A DNA stretch of 64,000 nt, taken from the NCBI RefSeq assembly GCF_029892155.1, contig NZ_JARZAG010000019.1, forward strand, positions 62,001 through 126,000, given 5' to 3'. The translations under genes were made by a program, and so were the position numbers. The DNA comes from Kitasatospora sp. GAS204B (GTDB lineage Bacteria > Actinomycetota > Actinomycetes > Streptomycetales > Streptomycetaceae). The notes below the pieces were generated by a model that did not search any database, was not told the origin of the DNA, and worked only from the letters and a program-made list of their open reading frames with translations. How positions within the stretch are numbered: position 1 is the first letter of the stretch; each line of letters opens with the position of its first letter. This document shows positions 8,903 to 16,522 of the stretch, in pieces.

Positions 8903-9451
8903 TCATCGGGCGCCGAAGCGCCTGGTGAAGATGAAGCCTTCGGCGGCCGCGAACAGGTAGAACAGGATGTCCTTGGCGTCGAGCATGCTCCGCCAGCCCT
9001 GCATCGTGTCGCCGAGTTCCGAGCCGAAGACGTCGGTGGGCCCCAGGCCGTACTGCTGGTGCAGCACCAGGTAGATGTAGAAGAGCTGGCCGAGGAAGAC
9101 GCCGAGCACCGAGAGGAGCAGGCCGAGCACCGGCAGCACCGGGTGGCGGCCGCCGACCTTGCCCAGGCCGATCGAGACCAGCAGCGCGAGCGCGATGGCG
9201 AAGTAGCTCCACTGCGAGTTGCTGGCCTTCATGATGAAGCCGTAGAGCACCGCGCCGGCCAGCATCGCGAGCAGGCCGACCGCGATGCCGCCGCCGACGT
9301 TGCCGCGTCGCGGCGCGGGCGCGGCGAGCTGGGCGTAGCCGTAGGGCGCGGGCTGGCCGAAAGGCGCCGGTGGCCCGAAGGCGGGCGGTTGCGGCTGTGA
9401 CTGCTGAGGCGGCTGGGGCTGCGGATAGGACGGTGGCACGGGCCCGGACAT
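8903..9451 (-). CDS. Small membrane protein with Pro/Gln-rich N-terminus
   Basis: An unassigned 182-residue protein. Residues 1-45 are rich in Pro, Gln and Ala, a cytoplasmic low-complexity head typical of actinobacterial membrane proteins. Hydrophobic segments follow at about 53-73, 82-98 and 103-130, then a short tail that includes 'FYLFAAAEGFIFTRRFGAR'. The pattern suggests three to four membrane spans. It is transcribed toward guaB3 and separated from it by a shared terminator. No enzymatic motif is visible, and its neighbours do not suggest a job. Confidence 0.75.
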   Translation of the reverse strand: MSGPVPPSYPQPQPPQQSQPQPPAFGPPAPFGQPAPYGYAQLAAPAPRRGNVGGGIAVGLLAMLAGAVLYGFIMKASNSQWSYFAIALALLVSIGLGKVGGRHPVLPVLGLLLSVLGVFLGQLFYIYLVLHQQYGLGPTDVFGSELGDTMQGWRSMLDAKDILFYLFAAAEGFIFTRRFGAR

Positions 9452-9672
9452 GGAGCTTCCCCCGACGTGGAGCGGATGCGACGGGGGCGAACGCTAGCAG
9501 CGGCGCCCTGTCCGGGGACAGCGGTTTCGGGTCACGACTCGACTATTCCAGGGGTCGAGTGAACAGCCGCCGTGGGCACAGGGGATGATGGAGGCTTGAC
9601 CGTCGGCCTGGTGCGCGCAGCGACCCGACGGTACGTCACCTGACCGGCAGCAGCACATGGGGGAACGCCCGA

Positions 9673-11625
9673 ATGACCCAGCCGCAGGGCACTTCCGGAC
9701 GCGTCCTGGCCGACCGGTATCGGCTCGATTCGGTCCTCGGCAGCGGTGGCATGGGGACCGTCTGGCGGGCCGAGGACGAGATGCTCGGCCGGATCGTGGC
9801 GGTCAAGGAACTGCGGATGCACGGCAGCGTCGACGACGACGAGCGGCACCGCCTGATCGTCCGTACGCTGCGCGAGGCCAAGGCCACCGCGCGGATCCGG
9901 CACACCGCCGCCGTCACCGTCTTCGACGTGGTCGAGGAGGACGACCGGCCGTGGATCGTGATGGAACTGGTCGACGGCCGCTCGCTGGCCGAAGTGGTCA
10001 AGGAGGACGGGCCGGTGACGCCGACCCGGGCCGCGGAGATCGCGCTGGAGCTGCTCGGCGTGCTCGGGGCCGCGCACAGCCAGGGGATCCTGCACCGGGA
10101 CGTCAAGCCGTCCAACGTGCTGATCGGCGAGGACGGCCGGGTGGTGCTGACCGACTTCGGCATCGCCAGCGTGGAGGGGGACACCTCGGTCACCTCGACC
10201 GGGATGCTGGTCGGGGCGCCCTCGTACATATCCCCGGAGCGGGCCCGCGGGCAGAAGCCGGGGCCGCCGGCCGACCTGTGGTCGCTGGGCGGCACGCTCT
10301 ACGCGATGTTGGAGGGCAAGCCGCCCTACGACCGGGGCTCGGCGCTGGCCACGCTCACCGCGGTGATGACCGAGGACCTGCCCGCCCCCGAGAACGCCGG
10401 GCCGCTGCGCCCGGTGATCGAGGGGCTGCTGGAGCGGGACCCGGAGAAGCGGCTGGACGCCTCGACCACCCGCTCGATGCTCAAGCGGATCGTCGCGGAG
10501 TCCACCGCGCGCGCCGAGTCGACCACCAGGGTGGCGTTGCCGGCCGCCGAGTCGACCAAGCTCGATCTGGCGTCGGGCGGGCCGGCGGAGAAGTCGGCTG
10601 ACCCGGCACCGGAAGTCGGATCCGCCGACGTTGCGCGCAAGTCGGCGAGGCTGAGCGTGCCCGGGCTGAGCACGGTGCGGGTGGGCAGCAAGCGGGCCGC
10701 GGCCGCAGCCGCTGCCACGGCGGCGGGGACGCCGGCGGAGGACCCGGCGCAGGCGGAGACCGGTGTCTGGTCGCGCAGCGGCACGCTGGGGACCGCCGCG
10801 CGCTGGTCGGGCCGGCGGCGCCGGCTGCTGGCCGTGCTGGCGGTCGTGCTGCTGGTGCTGGTGGCCGGCGTGATCTGGCTGGTGGCGGGCACGGGCGGGG
10901 CGACGAAGAAGGGGGCGGGGCCAGCGGCGCTGCCCGGCGCGGTCGGGGTGGCCTCGACCGTCACGACCGGATCGCCCTCGGCCGCGTCGGCTTCTGCCCC
11001 GAGCAGTGCCGCTCCGAGCGGTGTCGCCCCGAGCAGCGCCGCCCCGAGCAGCGCGGCGCAGGGCACCCCCGCCGCGAGCGCGGTGGCACCGGCCACCGGC
11101 GCTGCCCCCACCAGTGCCGTCCCGAGCAGTGCCGCGCCGAGCAGCGCAGCGCCGTCGGGCAACCCGGCGCCGGCCGTGCCGACCGGCTACTACCAGTACA
11201 CCGACTCCTCCGGCTTCTCCATCCAGCTCCCCAACGGGCTGAACCTGGACGCCAGTTCCTCGAAGGACGGCAGTCACGTCTTCCGGGGCGGCGGCATCAC
11301 CCTGCAGGTCGACTGGACCACCACCCCCGGCGCCAGTGCCCTCGCCGCCTGGCAGTCGGAGGAGCAGCAGGTTTCCCCCACCCTGAGCAACTACCAGCGG
11401 GTCCAGCTGCAGGCCCTGTCCGGCTGGCGCTGGTCGAACGCCGCCGACTGGGAGTGGACCTTCGGCTCCAGCACCCGCCAACACTCGCTCAACCGTGGTT
11501 TCGTGCTGGACAACCGTAAGTACGGTTATGCGCTCTACTGGACCACGAGCGACAGCGACTGGAGCACCCCCGCGATCAGCCAGGCCCGGGCCATCGGCTT
11601 CCAGAGCTTCCAGCCCGCGCCATAG
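9673..11625 (+). CDS. Transmembrane Ser/Thr protein kinase 1
   Basis: A Hanks-type receptor kinase of 650 residues. The catalytic domain spans about 13-275: Gly loop 'LGSGGMGTVWRA', ATP-binding K45 in 'VAVKE', 'HRDVKPSN' catalytic loop, 'DFGIAS', and a Thr/Ser-rich activation segment ending in 'SPERA'. A cytoplasmic juxtamembrane region follows. One membrane span lies near residues 385-407, then an Ala/Pro/Ser linker with repeated PSSAA units, then an extracytoplasmic C-terminal domain of about 150 residues beginning 'YYQYTDSSGFSIQLP'. The outer domain lacks PASTA repeats and resembles that of the third gene in this cluster. Its ligand and substrates are unknown. A pseudokinase gene follows after 17 bp. 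Confidence 0.93.
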   Translation: MTQPQGTSGRVLADRYRLDSVLGSGGMGTVWRAEDEMLGRIVAVKELRMHGSVDDDERHRLIVRTLREAKATARIRHTAAVTVFDVVEEDDRPWIVMELVDGRSLAEVVKEDGPVTPTRAAEIALELLGVLGAAHSQGILHRDVKPSNVLIGEDGRVVLTDFGIASVEGDTSVTSTGMLVGAPSYISPERARGQKPGPPADLWSLGGTLYAMLEGKPPYDRGSALATLTAVMTEDLPAPENAGPLRPVIEGLLERDPEKRLDASTTRSMLKRIVAESTARAESTTRVALPAAESTKLDLASGGPAEKSADPAPEVGSADVARKSARLSVPGLSTVRVGSKRAAAAAAATAAGTPAEDPAQAETGVWSRSGTLGTAARWSGRRRRLLAVLAVVLLVLVAGVIWLVAGTGGATKKGAGPAALPGAVGVASTVTTGSPSAASASAPSSAAPSGVAPSSAAPSSAAQGTPAASAVAPATGAAPTSAVPSSAAPSSAAPSGNPAPAVPTGYYQYTDSSGFSIQLPNGLNLDASSSKDGSHVFRGGGITLQVDWTTTPGASALAAWQSEEQQVSPTLSNYQRVQLQALSGWRWSNAADWEWTFGSSTRQHSLNRGFVLDNRKYGYALYWTTSDSDWSTPAISQARAIGFQSFQPAP

Positions 11626-11642
11626 CGAGAGAGGGGGCGGCC

Positions 11643-12779
11643 ATGCGAGCTGGCCCTGGCCAGACGATGGCCGGCCACTATCAGGTGGTAGCCAGTCACG
11701 TGACGGACCGTCAGCCGTCGGAGGCGGACGCGGCCGGACCACGCCGCCTCGCGGTGGACCTGCACGGCGACACCCCGGTGCTGCTGGAGGGACTGGAGCT
11801 GCCCGAACTGCTGGTGCCCGAACTGACCGGCAGCGCGGACTTCGAGGGCAGCCGCTGGCTGGACCCGGCTGAGATCCTCGCCGCCGTCCGCGCGGTGCTC
11901 GCGGACACCCCCGAGCACCCCAGGCTGCGGCAGTCCTTCGAGGTCTTCGCGGCGGACGGCGTGGTCTGGGCCGCGGTCGAGCGGCCGCCCGCGCGGGCAC
12001 TGCCCGAGCTGCTCGCGGCCGGCCCGCTGGACCCGTACCGGGCCGCCGAGCTGGCCGCCGACCTGTGCGGCGCGCTGGCCGCGCTGCACCTGGACGGTCA
12101 CCCGCACGGGAACCTGGCCGTCGAGCAGGTGCTGGTCTGCGAGGACGGCGCCGCGCTGCTCGGTGGCCAGGCGATCGGCGCCGCCCAGGAGGCGCTGGCC
12201 AGGGCGCTGGGCGGCGCGGACGGGCGGCGCTGGGCACAGGCGCGGACCGGCCTGGTCGGGGCCAGGGCGGAGCGCTGGCCCCCCGAGCTGCTGGCGGCCG
12301 AGGCGGCGGGGCCCGCGGCGGACCTGTGGGCGCTGGGCGTGCTGCTGCACCGGGTGCTGACCGGATACGGTCCGTTCCCCGAGCAGAGCCCGACCGCGCT
12401 CTTCGCCGCCGTCCGGGCCGCGCAGCGGGCCGACAGCGCCGGGTGCGGACCGCTGCGCCCGCTGGTGGACCGGCTGCTCGCGGGCGACCCCGCCGAGCGG
12501 CCGTCGGCCGTCGAGGCCCGGCAGTGCCTGACCGAGCTGCTGGCGCAGGCGCCGGAGCCGTACCGGGCCGAGGAGGTCGAATCGGCGCTGCCGGTGCTGC
12601 GGCCGGCCGGACCGCTGGTGCCGCGCCCGCGCCGGTGGCGCCCGGTGGCGGTGGTGCCCGAGCACGCCCGGCACGCCAGGGCGCAGCGGCCGTCCAGGCT
12701 GCTGCCGGCGCTGCTGGTCGGCGGGGTCATGGTGGCCATGGTGCTGGCGATCGCGGCGGTGGCCGTGTTCGCCGGGTGA
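11643..12779 (+). CDS. Membrane-anchored pseudokinase
   Basis: A kinase-fold protein of 378 residues that has lost its catalytic residues. The C-lobe pattern survives ('GPAADLWALGVLLHRVLTGY' and the later 'LVDRLLAGDPAERPSAVEA'). The HRD loop reads 'HPHGNL', the DFG position reads 'LLGG', and no Gly-rich loop or clear ATP lysine can be found in the N-terminal part. A single hydrophobic segment at the extreme C-terminus (about 351-376) makes it a tail-anchored protein facing the cytoplasm. It lies 17 bp after kinase 1 and 146 bp before kinase 2. This suggests a scaffold or allosteric partner for one or both, which is inference from context. Confidence 0.82.
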   Translation: MRAGPGQTMAGHYQVVASHVTDRQPSEADAAGPRRLAVDLHGDTPVLLEGLELPELLVPELTGSADFEGSRWLDPAEILAAVRAVLADTPEHPRLRQSFEVFAADGVVWAAVERPPARALPELLAAGPLDPYRAAELAADLCGALAALHLDGHPHGNLAVEQVLVCEDGAALLGGQAIGAAQEALARALGGADGRRWAQARTGLVGARAERWPPELLAAEAAGPAADLWALGVLLHRVLTGYGPFPEQSPTALFAAVRAAQRADSAGCGPLRPLVDRLLAGDPAERPSAVEARQCLTELLAQAPEPYRAEEVESALPVLRPAGPLVPRPRRWRPVAVVPEHARHARAQRPSRLLPALLVGGVMVAMVLAIAAVAVFAG

Positions 12780-12925
12780 CACGCGTAGCGCGGCGGACAT
12801 CACAGCCCGGTCACGTGGCCGGGTCCCGGTGAAGCATCGTGGATCGGACGCCTAGGCTGGGGCCGGAACATTGTCCGAGCGGTGATCAGATGCGTGCTGC
12901 ACCGAAGATGGGGGGAGTGGTCGCC

Positions 12926-14830
12926 GTGAGTGGACAGGAGCAGGCGGGGGCCGCCGGCGCGCCCGTGCCGATCCAGGCCGAGCCGAGCGAGGTCGCGGCG
13001 GGCCCGGGGGAGTCGAGCCGCGTGGAGTCGGGCCCAGTGGAGTCGAGCCGCGTGGAGTCGAGCCGCGCGGAGTCGAACTGGGCCGAGCCGATCGGCAGAG
13101 CCGAGACCCGTCGGATGCTCGCCGGGCGCTACGAGCTGGGTGAGCGGCTGGGCCGAGGCGGCATGGGGACCGTCTGGCGGGCCAGGGACCTGATGCTGGA
13201 CCGCGAGGTGGCGGTCAAGGAGCTGACCGTCAACCACCTGCCCGAGGAGGATCTGGCGATCCTGCAGTCCCGGATGAAGCAGGAGGCCAGGGCGGCGGCC
13301 CGGATCAAGCACAGCGGCGTGATCACCATCCACGACGTGCTGGAGCAGGACGGCCGCCCGTGGATCGTGATGGAGCTGATCGACGGCCGTTCGCTGGCCG
13401 ACGTGGTCGCCCAGGACGGCACGCTCTCGCCGCGCGAGGCCGCCGAGGTCGGCACCCAGGTGCTGGCCGCGCTGCACCGGGGCCACCAGCTCGGGGTGCT
13501 GCACCGGGACGTGAAGCCGGCCAACGTGCTGCTCGAACACGGCACCGGGCGGGTGGTGCTGCTGGACTTCGGGATCGCCAAGTTCGAGGGCTCGTCCGAG
13601 CTGACCCGGCCCGGCGACCTGGTCGGCTCGCCGGACTACCTGGCGCCCGAGCGGGCCCAGGGCGAGCGTCCCGGCCCGGCCTCCGACCTGTGGGGGTTGG
13701 GGGCCACGCTGTGGGCGGCGGTGGAGGGCCAGTCGCCGTTCCGCCGGCACGACCCGCTGAGCACGCTGGCCGCCGTGGTCGCCGAACCGCTGCCGGAGCC
13801 GCGCAAGGCGGGTGCGCTCGGGCCGGTCCTGGCCGCGCTGCTGGCCAAGCCGGTGGAGCAGCGGCCGAGCGCCGACGAGGCGCAGCGGATGCTGCGCGAA
13901 GTGACCGCCGGACACACCATGGCGATCACCGCTCGCCCGGCGGCGATCCACCGCACGCCCACCCAGGTGGTGCCGGTGGTGGACCGCCCGGCGCTGGCCG
14001 AGCCGGGCAGCCCCGCCGAGCCGCCGTCCGCCACGTCCGCCGGGCCGACCGGTCCCACCGCCGCGCTCGCGCCCGCCCCGGCGCCGGCACCGGCCGGGCC
14101 GACCCCCACCGGGCCGCTGCCGGCGGCCCGCGGCTCCCGCCGGCGCGGGGGCCTGCGGCTGGCGCTGCTCGGACTGACCGCCGCCTTGGTGAGCGGTGCG
14201 GTGGCCTTCGGCGTGGTCCGCTACGACCACCGCAGCCAGCCGCCGGTGGCCGACACGTCGCCCTCGGCTTCGCCCAGCACCGCCCCGCCGACCGCCGTGC
14301 CCAGCTCCGCGCCGTCCACACCCAGCGCCGCCGCGCCGGCCGGCCCGGCACCGTCCGGCTTCAAGTGGGTCACGGACCCGCTCGGCTTCCGCTTCCCGGA
14401 GCCACAGGACGGCGGCACCTGGACCCGGCTGTACCGGAACAACAACGTCTACTACAGCCCGGACGGCCAGCGGCACCTGATCCAGTTCGCCGTCCAGGTC
14501 GGCCAGTCGCTCTCGCCGCTGGACCATCTCCAGCAGCTGTCCGACGGGTGGAACAAGCAGGCGCAGCTGGGGACCACGGACTACAAGCAGGAGTACCTCG
14601 CCAGCGCGGAGGTGCACGGCTACGAGGCGGCCAAGTGGATCTTCACCTACACCAACACCACCGGCGGCCCGAACGCCGGACCGCGCCGGGCGATCGAGGA
14701 GGAGTACCGGGACAGCCAGGGCACCTCGTACGCGATGCTGGTCTCCGGCCCGGTCACCGGTGACGACCACACGCTGACCGAGAGCCGTTTCACCGCGCTG
14801 CTGAACGGCTTCACCCCGGTGACTCCGTAG
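12926..14830 (+). CDS. Transmembrane Ser/Thr protein kinase 2
   Basis: An active-looking Hanks-type kinase of 634 residues. A low-complexity head (about 28-52) is built from repeated VESSR units. The kinase domain (about 68-330) has 'LGRGGMGTVWRA', K98 in 'VAVKE', 'HRDVKPAN', 'DFGIAK' and 'APERA'. One membrane span lies near 411-433, followed by a Pro/Ser/Ala linker and an outer domain of about 160 residues starting 'FKWVTDPLGFRFPEP'. Several upstream in-frame starts exist (12890, 12908). GTG 12926 was chosen because GGGGGGAG ends 8 nt before it. A possible -10 (TAGGCT, 12853-12858) lies upstream. The outer domain parallels that of kinase 1, pointing to duplication of one receptor type. Confidence 0.92.
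   Translation: MSGQEQAGAAGAPVPIQAEPSEVAAGPGESSRVESGPVESSRVESSRAESNWAEPIGRAETRRMLAGRYELGERLGRGGMGTVWRARDLMLDREVAVKELTVNHLPEEDLAILQSRMKQEARAAARIKHSGVITIHDVLEQDGRPWIVMELIDGRSLADVVAQDGTLSPREAAEVGTQVLAALHRGHQLGVLHRDVKPANVLLEHGTGRVVLLDFGIAKFEGSSELTRPGDLVGSPDYLAPERAQGERPGPASDLWGLGATLWAAVEGQSPFRRHDPLSTLAAVVAEPLPEPRKAGALGPVLAALLAKPVEQRPSADEAQRMLREVTAGHTMAITARPAAIHRTPTQVVPVVDRPALAEPGSPAEPPSATSAGPTGPTAALAPAPAPAPAGPTPTGPLPAARGSRRRGGLRLALLGLTAALVSGAVAFGVVRYDHRSQPPVADTSPSASPSTAPPTAVPSSAPSTPSAAAPAGPAPSGFKWVTDPLGFRFPEPQDGGTWTRLYRNNNVYYSPDGQRHLIQFAVQVGQSLSPLDHLQQLSDGWNKQAQLGTTDYKQEYLASAEVHGYEAAKWIFTYTNTTGGPNAGPRRAIEEEYRDSQGTSYAMLVSGPVTGDDHTLTESRFTALLNGFTPVTP
13010..13084 (+). repeat. Five tandem 15-bp units inside kinase 2
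   Basis: Five consecutive copies of a unit close to GAGTCGAGCCGCGTG (13010, 13025, 13040, 13055, 13070), drifting toward the ends. They are in frame and encode ESSRV-like pentapeptides in the head before the kinase domain. The length of such an array can vary between strains without a frameshift. Confidence 0.9.
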
Positions 14831-14876
14831 CGCCTTTCGCTGTTACCGACGGGTACACAACGGGCCGTTCAAGGCC

Positions 14877-14882
14877 TAGGCT
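14877..14882 (+). promoter_or_regulatory. Putative -10 box of the gabD2 operon (leaderless)
   Basis: TAGGCT lies six bases before the ATG at 14889. The expected transcription start would fall on or next to the start codon, so the mRNA may be leaderless. No good -35 is visible, and no ribosome site precedes the ATG, which fits. Confidence 0.5.
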
Positions 14883-14888
14883 GCGCCC

Positions 14889-16508
14889 ATGACGGACATC
14901 ACGGCAGAAAACCGCGGCGGCGGCCGCAATCCGGCGGCCCCGGGCGCCGGCCGTACGGTCGCCTCGGCGGTCCCGCAGTCCCTGGTCGCCCGGCTGGCCC
15001 GCGGTGTCACCGCTGCCGGTGACGCCGACCTCACGCGGACCCTCGCGCCGCTCACCGGTGAGCCGCTGGCCGAGCTGCCGCAGTCGACCCCGCAGGACGT
15101 CACGGTGGCCTACGAGCTGGCCCGGCGCGCCCAGCAGGCGTGGGCCGCCCAGCCGGTGCGGCGCCGGGCGGCGGTGCTGCTGCGCTTCCACGACCTGCTG
15201 CTGAAGCGGCAGGACGAGGTGCTCGACCTGATCCAGGCGGAGACCGGCAAGTCCCGGCTGCACGCGTTCGAAGAAGTGCTGGGCGCCGCGCTGGCCGCCC
15301 GCCACTACGGTCGCGCCGCGGTCGGCTACCTGAAGGACCGCCGCCGCGGCGGGGCGCTGCCGGTGCTCACCCACACCGTGGAGGGGCGTCGCCCCAAGGG
15401 CGTGATCGGCCAGATCTCGCCGTGGAACTACCCACTGGAGCTGTCGGTCAGCGATGCGCTGCCGGCCTTCGTGGCGGGCAACGCGGTGGTCAACAAGCCC
15501 GACACGCAGACCGCGCTCACCGCGCTCTGGGCCCGCGAGCTGCTGATCGAGGCCGGGCTGCCGGCCGACCTGTGGCAGATCGTGATCGGCGACGGCCCGG
15601 TGATCGGCCCGGCCGTGGTCGAGCACGCGGACTACGTCTCGTTCACCGGCTCCACCCCCACCGGCCGGGACGTGGCCCAGCGGGCCGCCGCCCGACTGGT
15701 CGGTGCCTCGCTCGAACTCGGTGGCAAGAACGCGCTGCTGGTGCTGGCCGATGCCGACCTGGACAAGGCGGCCGAGGGCGCGGTGCGGGCCTGCTTCTCC
15801 TCGGCCGGGCAGCTGTGCATCTCGATCGAGCGGCTCTTCGTGCACCGCTCGGTGGCCGACGCCTTCCTGGAGCGGTTCGTCGCGCGGACCCGGGCGATGC
15901 GGTTGGGCGGCGGCCTGGCCTACGGCGCCGACATGGGCTCGCTGGTCTCGACGCGACAGCTGGAGACGGTCACCCGGCACGTCGAGGAGGCCGTCAAGGC
16001 CGGCGCCACCGTGCTGACCGGCGGCCAGGCCCGCCCCGAGCTCGGCCCGCTCTTCTACGAGCCCACCATCCTGGACGGTGTCACCCCCGAGATGACGGTC
16101 TGCGGCCAGGAGACCTTCGGCCCGGTGGTCTCGATCTACCGTTTCGACACCGACGAGGAAGCCGTCGAGCAGGCCAACGCCACGCCGTACGGCCTGAATT
16201 CGAGTGTCTGGACCAAGGATCGGCGGCGCGGCCGGGCGATCGCGACCCGGCTGCGGACCGGCACCGTCAACGTCAACGAGGCCTACGCGGCCGCCTACGG
16301 CTCGGTGGGCTCGCCGATGGGTGGCATGGGCGACTCCGGACTCGGCCGGCGCCACGGCGCCGAGGGCATCCTGCGCTTCACCGAGGCGCAGACCGTCGCC
16401 ACCCAGCGGCTGCTGCCGATCGCGCCCTCGCTGGGCCTGACCGACGAGAAGTTCGCGGCCCTGATGACCACCGGCCTGCGGGCGTTGAAGGCGCTGGGGC
16501 TCAAGTGA
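14889..16508 (+). CDS. gabD2: Succinate-semialdehyde dehydrogenase (NADP), GabD2 type
   Basis: This aldehyde dehydrogenase-superfamily enzyme of 539 residues oxidises succinic semialdehyde to succinate, feeding the TCA cycle. The substrate-channel motif 'ISPWNYPLELSVSDALPA' is present, as are the catalytic glutamate in 'LELGGKNALLVL' and the active-site cysteine in 'SSAGQLCISIERL'. The C-terminal 'GGMGDSGLGRRHGAEGILRFTE' completes the family pattern. The first 35 residues are a variable, Gly/Ala-rich extension. Its stop lies 14 bp before the preferred start of the oxidoreductase gene that follows, so the two are probably translated from one message. The exact substrate is assigned by family resemblance. 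Confidence 0.88.
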   Translation: MTDITAENRGGGRNPAAPGAGRTVASAVPQSLVARLARGVTAAGDADLTRTLAPLTGEPLAELPQSTPQDVTVAYELARRAQQAWAAQPVRRRAAVLLRFHDLLLKRQDEVLDLIQAETGKSRLHAFEEVLGAALAARHYGRAAVGYLKDRRRGGALPVLTHTVEGRRPKGVIGQISPWNYPLELSVSDALPAFVAGNAVVNKPDTQTALTALWARELLIEAGLPADLWQIVIGDGPVIGPAVVEHADYVSFTGSTPTGRDVAQRAAARLVGASLELGGKNALLVLADADLDKAAEGAVRACFSSAGQLCISIERLFVHRSVADAFLERFVARTRAMRLGGGLAYGADMGSLVSTRQLETVTRHVEEAVKAGATVLTGGQARPELGPLFYEPTILDGVTPEMTVCGQETFGPVVSIYRFDTDEEAVEQANATPYGLNSSVWTKDRRRGRAIATRLRTGTVNVNEAYAAAYGSVGSPMGGMGDSGLGRRHGAEGILRFTEAQTVATQRLLPIAPSLGLTDEKFAALMTTGLRALKALGLK

Positions 16509-16522
16509 CCGAGGAGAACGGT

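Noticed and set aside
9532..12237. Minus-strand frame of about 900 codons opposite the kinases
   Set aside because: Arg/Pro/Ala-rich throughout, with no domain; the plus-strand kinase motifs are unambiguous.
15140..16504. Upstream extension of the GMC oxidoreductase frame through gabD2
   Set aside because: The extension overlaps the whole aldehyde dehydrogenase gene in another frame. The FAD-binding start and the GAGGAG ribosome site place the true start at 16523.
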